Shown here: positions 26,522 through 34,095 of the stretch, one piece after another
How the letters are laid out: the number at the start of each line of letters is the position of its first letter
How positions within the stretch are numbered: the first letter of the stretch is position 1
Source of the DNA: Haemophilus paracuniculus
GTDB taxonomy: Bacteria > Pseudomonadota > Gammaproteobacteria > Enterobacterales > Pasteurellaceae
Direction of reading: 5' to 3'
DNA length: 64,000 bases
NCBI RefSeq assembly: GCF_002015115.1
Contig: NZ_MUYA01000004.1
Coordinates: 93,820 to 157,819 of the forward strand
The notes under the pieces: model-generated
Told to the model about the DNA's origin: nothing
The model's database searches: none
Seen by the model: only the letters and a program-made list of their open reading frames with translations
Program-made: the position numbers and the translations under genes

Positions 26522-27283
26522 ATGGAACAACAAAAAACTTTCGCGGATCAGAAACGCAAAACCGTTGAACGGGCGGAATTTACTGCCGATGGGCGTTATC
26601 TTCGCAAGGTGCGTAGCTTTGTGTTACGCACGGGGCGGTTGAGTGATTATCAGCGTGATATGATGAATGATAACTGGGCGACAATGGGGTTGGATTATCA
26701 AAATCAACCCTTTGATTTTAAAGCAATTTTTGGCAATGATAACCCTGTTATTTTGGAAATCGGCTTTGGAATGGGGCGTTCGCTGGTGGAAATGGCAGAA
26801 CAAAATCCCGACCGCAACTACATCGGGATTGAAGTGCATACCCCTGGCGTGGGGGCGTGTATCGCTTACGCCAAAGAGAAAGGCGTGAAAAATCTGCGAG
26901 TGATCTGCCACGATGCCACTGAAATTTTGCGAGATAGCGTTGCCAATGGCTCGTTGGGCGGGTTACAACTCTATTTTCCCGATCCGTGGCAAAAAGCGAA
27001 GCACCATAAACGCCGTATCGTGCAGCCTGCATTTATTACGCAAGTCCTTGAAAAATTAGGCGAAAATGGCTTTATTCATTTTGCGACCGATTGGCAAAAT
27101 TATGCGGAACATATGCTGGAAGTGCTACAACAATTTGCGGATAAATTGCACAATACTTCGCCGACTAACGATTATATCCTTCGCCCTGATTTTCGTCCGC
27201 TGACCAAGTTTGAAGAACGCGGGCAGAAGCTCGGACACGGCGTGTGGGATCTCTATTTCATCAGAAAAGGGGAAACATTATGA
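26522..27283 (+). CDS. trmB: tRNA (guanine-46-N7)-methyltransferase
   Basis: 253-residue SAM-dependent enzyme that makes m7G46 in tRNA. Family signatures are RTGRLSDYQ, the SAM motif [14 protein letters not shown] near residue 80, and [16 protein letters not shown] near 155. Length matches E. coli TrmB (239) plus a short extension. The stop overlaps the creA start as ATGA. The trmB-yggL linkage is conserved in E. coli; here creA is inserted between them. Confidence 0.94.
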   Translation: MEQQKTFADQKRKTVERAEFTADGRYLRKVRSFVLRTGRLSDYQRDMMNDNWATMGLDYQNQPFDFKAIFGNDNPVILEIGFGMGRSLVEMAEQNPDRNYIGIEVHTPGVGACIAYAKEKGVKNLRVICHDATEILRDSVANGSLGGLQLYFPDPWQKAKHHKRRIVQPAFITQVLEKLGENGFIHFATDWQNYAEHMLEVLQQFADKLHNTSPTNDYILRPDFRPLTKFEERGQKLGHGVWDLYFIRKGETL

Positions 27284-27744
27284 AATGGGTAAAAATTTTT
27301 GCGTTTCTGACCGCTTGTAGCTCGGTCGCAATGGCGAGTGATACGCGTGTGATCGGCTCGGTCGATACCAACTTCAAGCTACTCGGCAAAGACGATCGAA
27401 TTGAGATCGCCACGTTCAACGATGAAAAAGTGCCGCAGGTGGCGTGCTACATTTCCTACGCCAAAACAGGCGGTTTGAAAGGGGCAATCGGGGTGGCGAC
27501 CGATAGTTCAGACGCTTCGATTCATTGCGTACCAAACGGGGCGGTGGACAAAGCAATGTTCGACAAATTGCCTCAAAAAGAGCAAGTGTGGAAAAAACGC
27601 TCGGATCTGTTCTTCAAAACAATGCAAGTGGTGCGTTTTAAAGACGCCCAAAACAACGCCTTGGTCTATTTGACTTACAGCGACAAATTAGTGGACGGCA
27701 GCCCGAAAAATGCGATTACTGTCGTGCCAATCACGTTTAAATAA
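27280..27744 (+). CDS. creA: CreA family periplasmic protein
   Basis: 154-residue exported protein of the CreA family, function unknown in E. coli. An N-terminal signal peptide ends about SVAMAS (residue 20). Family blocks are [34 protein letters not shown] and [13 protein letters not shown]. The ATG overlaps the trmB stop (ATGA), so translation is coupled. It is followed 20 bases later by yggL. In E. coli creA sits with creBCD; none of those genes is here. Confidence 0.88.
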   Translation: MKWVKIFAFLTACSSVAMASDTRVIGSVDTNFKLLGKDDRIEIATFNDEKVPQVACYISYAKTGGLKGAIGVATDSSDASIHCVPNGAVDKAMFDKLPQKEQVWKKRSDLFFKTMQVVRFKDAQNNALVYLTYSDKLVDGSPKNAITVVPITFK

Positions 27745-27764
27745 CCTCAACTAAGGAGTAAAAA

Positions 27765-28106
27765 ATGGCTCAACCTCAACGCAACCGCAGACAACGCAAA
27801 AAAATGCACCTTGCGGAATTCCAAGAACTCGGCTTCCTCGTGAAATGGCAATTCAAAGAAGGCACGGGCATCGACCAAATCGACAGCGTGGTGGATCGCT
27901 TTATTGATGAAGTGATCAAACCGCACGGCCTTGCCTACGAGGGCAACGGCTACCTACATTGGGAAGGCTTGGTGTGCTTAGAAAAAATCGGCAAATGTGA
28001 TGAAAATCACCGCCAATTAGTGCAAAACTGGCTCGAAACTAACGGCTTAACCCAAATCGAAATCAGCGAATTATTCGATATTTGGTGGGATTTTCCGACC
28101 GCTTAA
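27765..28106 (+). CDS. yggL: YggL family 50S-associated protein (DUF469)
   Basis: 113-residue basic protein of the YggL/DUF469 family, reported in E. coli to associate with the 50S ribosomal subunit. It starts with a basic segment (QRNRRQRKKMHLAEFQELGF) and contains the family block GNGYLHWEGLVCLEKIGKC. AAGGAG stands 7 bases before the ATG. It is last in trmB-creA-yggL and is followed by a clear terminator. Confidence 0.88.
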   Translation: MAQPQRNRRQRKKMHLAEFQELGFLVKWQFKEGTGIDQIDSVVDRFIDEVIKPHGLAYEGNGYLHWEGLVCLEKIGKCDENHRQLVQNWLETNGLTQIEISELFDIWWDFPTA

Positions 28107-28120
28107 TTGAACTAAAAAGA

Positions 28121-28144
28121 AAACCACCGCAAGGTGGTTTTTTG
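28121..28144. terminator. Terminator between yggL and the XRE regulator
   Basis: AAACCACC (28121-28128) pairs with GGTGGTTT (28133-28140), loop GCAA, followed by TTTG. A-rich sequence on the left side means it could serve the convergent minus-strand gene too. Confidence 0.8.
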
Positions 28145-28153
28145 TTATTCAAG

Positions 28154-28522
28154 CTATAAAACCGTTTCCAGAAAAACCAACAAACCTCTTTTCTTATCGG
28201 CACTTAAACGGTCGAGGTGGGCGACTAGGCGATTGCGAATGCTATCTTCGGACACGGGGATAAATTTTTGCTGATTATCCAACCGAAGATCTGACAGGCA
28301 ATCAATAAAAAACCAACCAATTTCCGTATTCAGCACCGTGGCGATTTCCACCAAATGAGCCACATTGATCTTATTTTCCCCTCGTTCATAGCGAGAAAGT
28401 TGCTGCTGGGCAATGCCGATTTGTTCAGATAGTTCCGCCGCACTAAACCCCAGCTCTTTTCTTCGCTGTTGGATTCGCTTTCCAATCAATCTATCTGTTT
28501 CCGTTACCGAGAGTTTCGACAT
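28154..28522 (-). CDS. XRE-family helix-turn-helix regulator
   Basis: 122-residue DNA-binding protein. An N-terminal HTH_3 domain (about residues 13-70) contains ELSEQIGIAQQQLSRYERGENKINVAHLVEIA, given here only as the helix pair around QQLSRYERG. The C-terminal ~50 residues (DLRLDNQQKF..DKKRGLLVFLETVL) match no domain I recognise. It is divergent from the accessory operon that starts at 28632, and three GCT(A/G)T-type repeats lie in the gap, so it most likely controls that operon and itself. No target is known. Confidence 0.85.
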   Translation of the reverse strand: MSKLSVTETDRLIGKRIQQRRKELGFSAAELSEQIGIAQQQLSRYERGENKINVAHLVEIATVLNTEIGWFFIDCLSDLRLDNQQKFIPVSEDSIRNRLVAHLDRLSADKKRGLLVFLETVL

Positions 28523-28538
28523 TGCTCAAACCTTTTTA

Positions 28539-28596
28539 GCTATCTTTTATTGCTATTTTGTTGCTGTTTTACTCTTTTAAAAATATCTGTTATAGT
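28539..28596 (+). promoter_or_regulatory. Promoter of the accessory operon with three iterated GCT(A/G)T..TTTT boxes
   Basis: TTTACT (28568-28573) and TATAGT (28591-28596) are 17 bases apart, and TG precedes the -10 (extended form). Three related boxes beginning GCTATCTTTT, GCTATTTTG and GCTGTTTTA start at 28539, 28553 and 28564; the last abuts the -35. They are a plausible operator for the adjacent XRE protein (inference). Confidence 0.6.
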
Positions 28597-28631
28597 ACAT
28601 TTATTCATAATTGTTTAGTTAAGGATTGATT

Positions 28632-29144
28632 TTGCAACATCCATTTACTTTAATTCACTGGTTCGGACCATTTCAGCTTGATGAAATCTTAGAAAATGCG
28701 GAATGGAAATATCAGTCAGGGTTATATTTTGCCACGGGCAAGTTGAAGGGCAGTCGTAGCGAAAGTGAAATTCTCTATTGTGGCATTTCTGAACAATCTT
28801 ACGCTTCACGCTTTAAATTTCACCATAAATTACCGCTTATCACGAGAGAGCTGGAAATTTGGCTGGGGCAAGTGATTTCCACGCCTTATCCCTCACATCA
28901 AGGGGCATATAAAGCCTATTTGAAAGAGCCTGAAAGATTGCTCACTTATTTTATGCAACCCGCATTAAATGAAAAAAATACCATTTTTGTGCCGAGGGAA
29001 GGAACGGTATTAAATTGTTGGTTTAAACCCAATAAGCAACCACGCAAAAACCGATTAGCCACTACATTAAATTTACCCGATGTTATGTCTTGGAATGGTA
29101 GCCAATGGCGGTCGGGTAATTTAATCATTGAAGAAAATGAATAG
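28632..29144 (+). CDS. GIY-YIG-like protein of unknown role
   Basis: 170 residues with a TTG start at 28632; AAGGA lies 6 bases before it, and a TTG 6 bases earlier abuts that site. I do not recognise a named family, but the layout fits a GIY-YIG fold. SGLYFA (about residue 30) stands for GIY and EILYCGISEQSYASRF (about 48-60) for YIG plus the conserved Arg. EPERLLTYFMQPALN (about 100-114) resembles the metal-binding Glu and the P-x-x-N that follow in this superfamily. Whether it is an active nuclease is open. It is the first gene of the AT-rich block and divergent from the XRE gene. Base composition is poorer in GC than neighbouring core genes. Confidence 0.6.
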   Translation: MQHPFTLIHWFGPFQLDEILENAEWKYQSGLYFATGKLKGSRSESEILYCGISEQSYASRFKFHHKLPLITRELEIWLGQVISTPYPSHQGAYKAYLKEPERLLTYFMQPALNEKNTIFVPREGTVLNCWFKPNKQPRKNRLATTLNLPDVMSWNGSQWRSGNLIIEENE

Positions 29145-29152
29145 GGGGAAAA

Positions 29153-29416
29153 ATGGCAAGATCCACAACCAGAGAACTTGAACGTTTAATTAAACTTCGT
29201 GAACAAGGTAAAATTTCTGCATTAGAATTTTTAGCATTGCGTCAAGAATTGATGTCTGGTGTTTCTATACAATTGCCAGAAGAAAAGGATACTAGTAATA
29301 GAGATGCCTTTTTTGGATTTCTTTTTCTTCTTTTATGTGCAGGTGGTTATTATCTTTACAATAATATGGATTCAATATTTAAGAAGGATGATAAACCTAA
29401 AATGGTGCAAAATTAA
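29153..29416 (+). CDS. Small SHOCT-like protein with one membrane helix
   Basis: 87 residues. Residues about 7-34 (ELERLIKLREQGKISALEF and following) look like a SHOCT-type short helical domain, usually a C-terminal oligomerisation module. A single hydrophobic helix (FFGFLFLLLCAGGYYLYNN, about 53-71) follows, then a short Lys/Asp tail. GGGG lies just before the ATG, 8 bases after the previous stop. The reading frame just past its end is open in another frame and continues into the next feature, so the true protein may have been longer before a frameshift near 29400. Function unknown. Confidence 0.55.
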   Translation: MARSTTRELERLIKLREQGKISALEFLALRQELMSGVSIQLPEEKDTSNRDAFFGFLFLLLCAGGYYLYNNMDSIFKKDDKPKMVQN

Positions 29417-29466
29417 CGGATAAACAATGCACACAAATTTGGAAAGATGAAGGATATTTTAATGCT

Positions 29467-29715
29467 ATGCGTTCTGCATGTCCGAATTTGATTAATAGTG
29501 ATCAATCTGATTTCTCTTTAAAATTCCAAGATTATGCGAAGAAAAATAAATGTTCACAAACGGATAATGAAGCTGTTGAGATTAGTCGTAATACTCAAAT
29601 GAACATCAATCAGAAGATTGATGAATCACAGAATGCAGAGGGTGGATTGAGTGCGTTTTGTGAATCTCAAAGAAACTATTTCAGCAAAGTATTGAAAAAA
29701 TATGGTCTCAATTAG
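29467..29715 (+). CDS. Cys-containing hypothetical protein, possibly the detached C-terminal part of the upstream gene
   Basis: 82 codons from ATG 29467, but the frame is open from 29401 and reads a protein-like sequence (LTDKQCTQIWKDEGYFNAM) before that ATG, with no good start codon or ribosome-binding site. The simplest reading is that 29153-29715 was one gene (SHOCT, membrane helix, extracytoplasmic Cys-rich domain) that has shifted frame between about 29390 and 29416. Cysteines are seen at CPNL, NKCSQ and FCESQ. Alternatives are a separate gene with an unusual start, or a sequencing error. It overlaps the next gene by 14 bases. Confidence 0.4.
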   Translation: MRSACPNLINSDQSDFSLKFQDYAKKNKCSQTDNEAVEISRNTQMNINQKIDESQNAEGGLSAFCESQRNYFSKVLKKYGLN

Positions 29716-30304
29716 TTCTCAATATTTATATGCCATTCCTATATTATTCTTATTATTTTCATTGATAGGAATAATTAGAGGAAATTCTGGAAAAATCACG
29801 GTTTTTTATAATTACTGTGATTTTTCATTAAGTTTAATGCCTGCGATTGTTATTCTCTTTCCCGTTTTTTTAGCATCTATAACTGCCGATAGAGAAACTA
29901 ATTTCAGTAATTTTTTCAAAATGTTTAAATTGTATAATGGGCATCTCTATTTAGCATTAAGTCTTGGTATCGCAATGTTTCTGAGTTTAATCATTAGTAT
30001 TATTGCGAATAGAGCATTATTTGCTACGCTACAAAGTTGGTGTGCAAAAATGCTCTTTTCAATCATATTTTTGATTACGATTCCTGCCACATTTTGTTTG
30101 AATATTTTGGCAATTATCCTTTTCTTTTGTGGTGGATTTGTTTTTGTCGGGGCAAGGAAAAAACATAAATATGAGCGACAAAGTTCATTTAATAAAAAAA
30201 TGGGTGGTGCATTTTTATTGAATATGCTTTTGACCTTTTTTGTGATGAGGTGGTTTATCCGAAATATCTTACCTAATTTATGTGAACGCCACGATTTTTG
30301 GTAA
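29702..30304 (+). CDS. Multi-spanning membrane protein, unknown
   Basis: 200 residues with about five hydrophobic segments (roughly 10-25, 45-62, 80-105, 117-148 and 168-187). The start ATG 29702 lies inside the end of the preceding frame, suggesting coupling. A basic loop (GARKKHKYERQSSFNKKMG) precedes the last helix. I recognise no family. It is AT-rich like its neighbours and is followed by a terminator, so 28632-30304 reads as one operon. Confidence 0.55.
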   Translation: MVSISSQYLYAIPILFLLFSLIGIIRGNSGKITVFYNYCDFSLSLMPAIVILFPVFLASITADRETNFSNFFKMFKLYNGHLYLALSLGIAMFLSLIISIIANRALFATLQSWCAKMLFSIIFLITIPATFCLNILAIILFFCGGFVFVGARKKHKYERQSSFNKKMGGAFLLNMLLTFFVMRWFIRNILPNLCERHDFW

Positions 30305-30308
30305 ATTA

Positions 30309-30337
30309 TAAGGACGCAACGCGTCCTTTATTTTTTT
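30309..30337 (+). terminator. Terminator of the accessory operon
   Basis: AAGGACGC (30310-30317) pairs with GCGTCCTT (30321-30328), loop AAC, followed by TATTTTTTT. Confidence 0.85.
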
Positions 30338-30450
30338 GGAAATTTCACAAAATCCCACCCCTTGCAAAGTAAGGCTGTGAGGAACGATCTTGTCCCATAA
30401 TCCCTTTCCTTATATACTGACCGCCCAATTTTTACATAAGAGAAACCAAA

Positions 30451-30996
30451 ATGGATAGTGTAAATAATGTGCTTTTTATGTTGTTGAGCGTGGTGATCAG
30501 CTTTTTTAGTTTTGTGCTGGTGCTGCGGACGTGGTTGCAGTTTTGCCGTGTCGATGCCAATTTGCCGATTTCACAAACCTTGCTACGCCTCACTTCGCCG
30601 TTGGTGAATCCGTTGAGTAAATTTATTCCCACCATTAAAAATATCAATGTGGCAGCGTTATTACTGGCGGCTGGGCTGGTGGCGTTGCAGTTTATTTTAT
30701 TTGGCTGGGGTGTGCCGAGTGCGGTGTTGGTGGGCTTGTTGAGTTTGTTGAAAACTTTCGGGCAAATTCTGTTTTTCACCACCCTGATCCGTGCCTTGAT
30801 GAGCTGGGTAACGCAGGGCAATCACCCCCTTGATTACACGGTGGCTCAAATCACCGAACCCGTGCTGGGGCTGATTCGCCGAGTGTTGCCGAGAACGGGA
30901 ATGTTAGATTTTTCGGTAATGGTGCTGGTGTTTATCCTTTACATTTTGAATAGCTTGCTGACCCAAGCGTTCGGAATGTTGTGGATCGTTGCCTAA
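30451..30996 (+). CDS. yggT: YggT family membrane protein
   Basis: 181-residue inner-membrane protein with two YggT repeats, each a pair of hydrophobic helices plus an amphipathic loop ([20 protein letters not shown] and [18 protein letters not shown]). In E. coli it is linked to osmotic tolerance, and homologues act near division or secretion sites; the mechanism is unclear. The stop overlaps the yggU start in TAATG. Confidence 0.88.
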   Translation: MDSVNNVLFMLLSVVISFFSFVLVLRTWLQFCRVDANLPISQTLLRLTSPLVNPLSKFIPTIKNINVAALLLAAGLVALQFILFGWGVPSAVLVGLLSLLKTFGQILFFTTLIRALMSWVTQGNHPLDYTVAQITEPVLGLIRRVLPRTGMLDFSVMVLVFILYILNSLLTQAFGMLWIVA

Positions 30997-31289
30997 TGCA
31001 AGCGGTCGAATTTTGCCAAAATCCGCAGGGGCTTCGTCTGCGGATTTTTTTACAGCCGAAGGCAAGCCGAGATCAGATCGTTGGCTTGCACGATAACGAG
31101 CTGAAAATTGCGATCACCGCCCCGCCCGTTGATGGGCAGGCGAATGCCCATTTGCTCAAATTTTTGAGCAAGCTATTTAAAGTGCCGAAAAGTAGTATTG
31201 TGTTGGAAAAAGGCGAGTTGCAACGGCATAAGCAAATTTTTGTGCCAGAGCCAAAGCAAATTCCTGCGGAAATTGAAAATTTGAGGTAA
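30996..31289 (+). CDS. yggU: YggU family protein (DUF167)
   Basis: 97-residue small protein. The family core [20 protein letters not shown] and [18 protein letters not shown] is clear. The start is set to ATG 30996, overlapping the yggT stop. The yggT-yggU pairing is conserved in gamma-proteobacteria. Function is unknown. Confidence 0.88.
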   Translation: MQAVEFCQNPQGLRLRIFLQPKASRDQIVGLHDNELKIAITAPPVDGQANAHLLKFLSKLFKVPKSSIVLEKGELQRHKQIFVPEPKQIPAEIENLR

Positions 31290-31292
31290 AAA

Positions 31293-31317
31293 AGAGGGCG
31301 TGATGAACGCCCTTTTT
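31293..31317. terminator. Terminator between yggU and erpA
   Basis: AGGGCG (31295-31300) pairs with CGCCCT (31308-31313), loop TGATGAA, with A-rich left and T-rich right flanks, so it can serve both convergent genes. Confidence 0.75.
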
Positions 31318-31326
31318 GATTGAGTT

Positions 31327-31668
31327 TTAAACGCTAAATGATGAACCGCAGCCGCAAGTTGAGCTGGCGTTGGGATTATTGACCACAAAACGCGAGCCTT
31401 CCAAACCTTCGGTGTAGTCCACCGTTGCCCCGATCAGATATTGCAAACTCATCGGATCAACCACCAAACCAACGTTTTGATTTTCAATGGTTAAATCGCC
31501 CTCGTTCACTTTATCGTCAAAGGTAAAGCCATATTGAAAACCGCTACAACCGCCGCCCGTGATGTAAACCCGCAAGCGTAAATTTGGGTTATCTTCGCCC
31601 TCAATTAGCGATTTAACTTTTTTGGCAGCGTTGTCGGTAAAGATCAACGGAATTTGAATATCACTCAT
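31327..31668 (-). CDS. erpA: Iron-sulfur cluster insertion protein ErpA
   Basis: 113-residue A-type iron-sulfur carrier that delivers clusters to apo-enzymes, including those of isoprenoid synthesis. The three cluster cysteines are in GGGCSGFQY and STCGCGSSF. The start is set to ATG 31668 ([18 protein letters not shown]), the conserved N-terminus; the open frame extends 47 codons further without support. Length matches E. coli ErpA (114). Confidence 0.94.
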   Translation of the reverse strand: MSDIQIPLIFTDNAAKKVKSLIEGEDNPNLRLRVYITGGGCSGFQYGFTFDDKVNEGDLTIENQNVGLVVDPMSLQYLIGATVDYTEGLEGSRFVVNNPNASSTCGCGSSFSV

Positions 31669-31773
31669 TTTTTGCTTTATATCAATTTTTGAAAGTGTGG
31701 CATTATCTAACAATCTTACTTTGCAAGCAACCAAAGAGCGGAAAAATCTTCGCTTTTTCTGCATAAATTGCCC

Positions 31774-31802
31774 TTTACTTTGCCGATTGTTTGGGCTAGA
31801 AT
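31774..31802 (+). promoter_or_regulatory. Promoter of rpsU-dnaG-rpoD
   Basis: TTTACT (31774-31779) and TAGAAT (31797-31802) are 17 bases apart, about 75 bases upstream of rpsU. Confidence 0.6.
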
Positions 31803-31877
31803 ACCGCACCTTTTTTAGTTCTATGTCGCCGATGTAGGCGATTTTATTTAACCATATATTTTCTGAGGTGATGGCTT

Positions 31878-32093
31878 ATGCCAGTAATTAAAGTTCGTGA
31901 AAATGAATCATTTGACGTTGCATTACGTCGTTTCAAACGCTCTTGCGAAAAAGCAGGTTTATTAGCAGAAGTTCGTGCTCGTGAATTCTACGAAAAACCA
32001 ACTACTATTCGTAAACGTGAGAAAGCGTCATTAGCAAAACGCCACGCTAAACGTAATGCTCGTGAGAATGCACGTAATACACGTTTATACTAA
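31878..32093 (+). CDS. rpsU: 30S ribosomal protein S21
   Basis: 71-residue basic protein [19 protein letters not shown].., identical in length to E. coli bS21. AGGTGATG precedes the start. It is the first gene of the rpsU-dnaG-rpoD macromolecular-synthesis operon, which couples translation, replication priming and transcription initiation. Confidence 0.97.
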   Translation: MPVIKVRENESFDVALRRFKRSCEKAGLLAEVRAREFYEKPTTIRKREKASLAKRHAKRNARENARNTRLY

Positions 32094-32120
32094 TTTTCTC
32101 TTTTTGAGTTAATTTTGCTA

Positions 32121-32156
32121 AAACCGTGAAACCATTTTGGAATCACGGTTTTACTG
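32121..32156 (+). terminator. Partial terminator or attenuator after rpsU
   Basis: AAACCGTGA (32121-32129) pairs with TCACGGTTT (32143-32151), followed by TACTGTTTTT. In the homologous E. coli operon a terminator between rpsU and dnaG lowers downstream expression; the same role is likely here. Confidence 0.6.
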
Positions 32157-32170
32157 TTTTTAACGCTCAC

Positions 32171-32217
32171 ACAAGCGGTCGGATTTTTAAAAATTTTGTC
32201 AAATCTTACCGCTTGCA
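32171..32217. repeat. Inverted uptake-signal pair between rpsU and dnaG
   Basis: ACAAGCGGTCGGATTTTT (32171 onward) faces AAATCTTACCGCTTGC (ending 32216). This is a clear Apl-type uptake signal pair with both AT-rich extensions, and it can also fold as a second terminator before dnaG. Confidence 0.75.
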
Positions 32218-32256
32218 ACGCTTCTTGCCGACCAACCACACGCAAACGAGGGCAAA

Positions 32257-33996
32257 ATGAAAGGAATAATTCCACGTTCGTTTATTGATGATCTTGTTGC
32301 TCGCACCGACATTGTTAGCTTAATTGATTCAAGGGTTAAGCTCAAAAAAGCGGGGCGTGATTATCAAGCCTGTTGCCCGTTTCATCACGAAAAAAGCCCC
32401 TCGTTCACCGTCAGCCAAAGCAAACAGTTTTACCACTGTTTTGGTTGTGGTGCACACGGCAACGCTATTGGCTTTTTAATGGAATTTGACAAGCTAGAAT
32501 TTGTGGAAGCGGTGGAAGAATTAGCCGCTTTTCACGGCTTGGAAGTGCCGCGTGAGAACAATCCGCAACGAGACGGCAAACCTCACGCCAGCCTTAAAAC
32601 ACGGCGGACGTTGTATGAATTGCTCGACCAAGTGGCGAAATTCTATCAGCAACAACTCGCCCAAAATCCCGATAGCCAAGCCTATTTGCAGCAGCGTGGT
32701 TTATCCCCTGAAATTATTGAGCGGTTTGAAATCGGCTTTGCCCCCAATTCAATGGACAGTGTTCTGCGTCAATTTGGTCGCAATCAAGAAGAAATCCAGA
32801 AATTATTTGAGACGGGAATGCTTTCCCGCAATGATCGTGGCTCAATTTACGACCGCTTTCGCCACCGTGTGATGTTCCCAATTCGGGATAAACGCGGACG
32901 AGTGATCGCCTTTGGTGGGCGGGTTACTAGCCCCGATGAAAAGCCGAAATACCTCAATTCCCCCGAAAGCGCCACCTATCACAAGGGCAGCGAGCTTTAC
33001 GGCTTGTATCAAGCCTTGCAACAGAATGAAAATCCTGACTTTTTGTTCGTGGTGGAAGGCTATATGGACGTGGTGGCGTTAGCCCAATTTGGGATCGACA
33101 ATGCGGTGGCGTCCCTTGGCACGGCAACCACGGGCGAGCAAATTCAGCTAATGTTCCGCTGCACCGAGCAGGTGATCTGCTGCTATGACGGCGACCGAGC
33201 AGGGCGAGAAGCGGCGTGGCGAGCGTTGGAAAATGCCCTGCCATTCTTGCACGATGGGCGGCAGCTCAAATTTATTTTCTTGCCAGACGGGGAAGATCCC
33301 GACACTTTCGTTCGTTCGCAGGGCAAACAGGGCTTTGAGCAATATCTCGAACAGGCGTTATCGTTGAGTGATTTTCTGTTTGAGAGCCTGCTCGCCCAAG
33401 TGGATCTATCTAGCAAAGAGGGCAAATCGAAACTCGCCAGCCTTGCGATTCCGTTGATCAAGCGAATCCCTGGCGAAATGCTACGGGTCTATTTACGCAA
33501 CATTTTGGGGCAAAAACTCGGTATTTTAGATCCCGCCCAACTGGAAGCCTTGTTGCCCAACGCTCAACACGTTCAACCCAAAGCGGAAAAACAGCAAATC
33601 AAACGCACCCCAATGCGATTGCTGGTGGGATTGTTACTACAAAATCCTGAATTGGTGCAACACGTTCCCGATATTTCGCCGTTGCGAAGCCTGAATGAAC
33701 CAGGGTTTGATCTGTTTTGTGAATTGGTGGAAGTCTGCCGAGCCAAAACGGGCATTTCAATGGGCGTGTTGCTGGAACAGTGGCGAGGGCAGGAAATTTA
33801 TCGCACCCTTGAAATTTTGGCGAAGTGGGATCATCTTGTTGCCCCTGAAAATGTGGAAAGCACCTTTCTGGAAACCCTTGAATTTCTTTACGCCAAATTG
33901 GTGGAACGGCGGATCGAAGAGCTGATCGCCAAGGATCGCACGGGCGGTTTATCGGCGGACGAAAAGCAAGAACTCGCTTTGCTGATCGCCCAATAG
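32257..33996 (+). CDS. dnaG: DNA primase
   Basis: 579-residue primase that makes RNA primers at the replication fork and binds DnaB helicase. N-terminal zinc-binding CHC2 domain (CCPFHHEKSPSF .. HCFGCGAHG, about 38-68). The Toprim catalytic domain has VVEGYMDVVALAQFG and CCYDGDRAGREAA. The C-terminal helicase-binding domain covers the last ~140 residues. Length matches E. coli DnaG (581). It is the second gene of the rpsU-dnaG-rpoD operon. Confidence 0.96.
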   Translation: MKGIIPRSFIDDLVARTDIVSLIDSRVKLKKAGRDYQACCPFHHEKSPSFTVSQSKQFYHCFGCGAHGNAIGFLMEFDKLEFVEAVEELAAFHGLEVPRENNPQRDGKPHASLKTRRTLYELLDQVAKFYQQQLAQNPDSQAYLQQRGLSPEIIERFEIGFAPNSMDSVLRQFGRNQEEIQKLFETGMLSRNDRGSIYDRFRHRVMFPIRDKRGRVIAFGGRVTSPDEKPKYLNSPESATYHKGSELYGLYQALQQNENPDFLFVVEGYMDVVALAQFGIDNAVASLGTATTGEQIQLMFRCTEQVICCYDGDRAGREAAWRALENALPFLHDGRQLKFIFLPDGEDPDTFVRSQGKQGFEQYLEQALSLSDFLFESLLAQVDLSSKEGKSKLASLAIPLIKRIPGEMLRVYLRNILGQKLGILDPAQLEALLPNAQHVQPKAEKQQIKRTPMRLLVGLLLQNPELVQHVPDISPLRSLNEPGFDLFCELVEVCRAKTGISMGVLLEQWRGQEIYRTLEILAKWDHLVAPENVESTFLETLEFLYAKLVERRIEELIAKDRTGGLSADEKQELALLIAQ

Positions 33997-34048
33997 GATC
34001 GCAAGGGGTCAGATTCTCACAAATTTTTGCAACCTTTAACGAACAAAG

Positions 34049-34057
34049 TGGTATAAT
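34049..34057 (+). promoter_or_regulatory. Extended -10 promoter upstream of rpoD
   Basis: TGGTATAAT at 34049-34057 is a perfect extended -10 element, 38 bases before the rpoD start. TTGCAA at 34027-34032 could serve as a -35 at 19 bases. It suggests an internal promoter for rpoD. Confidence 0.55.
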
Positions 34058-34095
34058 CTGCCACTATTTTTGCTCGCATAACAACGGATAACATT

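Noticed and set aside
31669..31809. 47-codon N-terminal extension of erpA
   Set aside because: ErpA proteins start at the MSDIQIPL position; the extension overlaps the rpsU promoter region.
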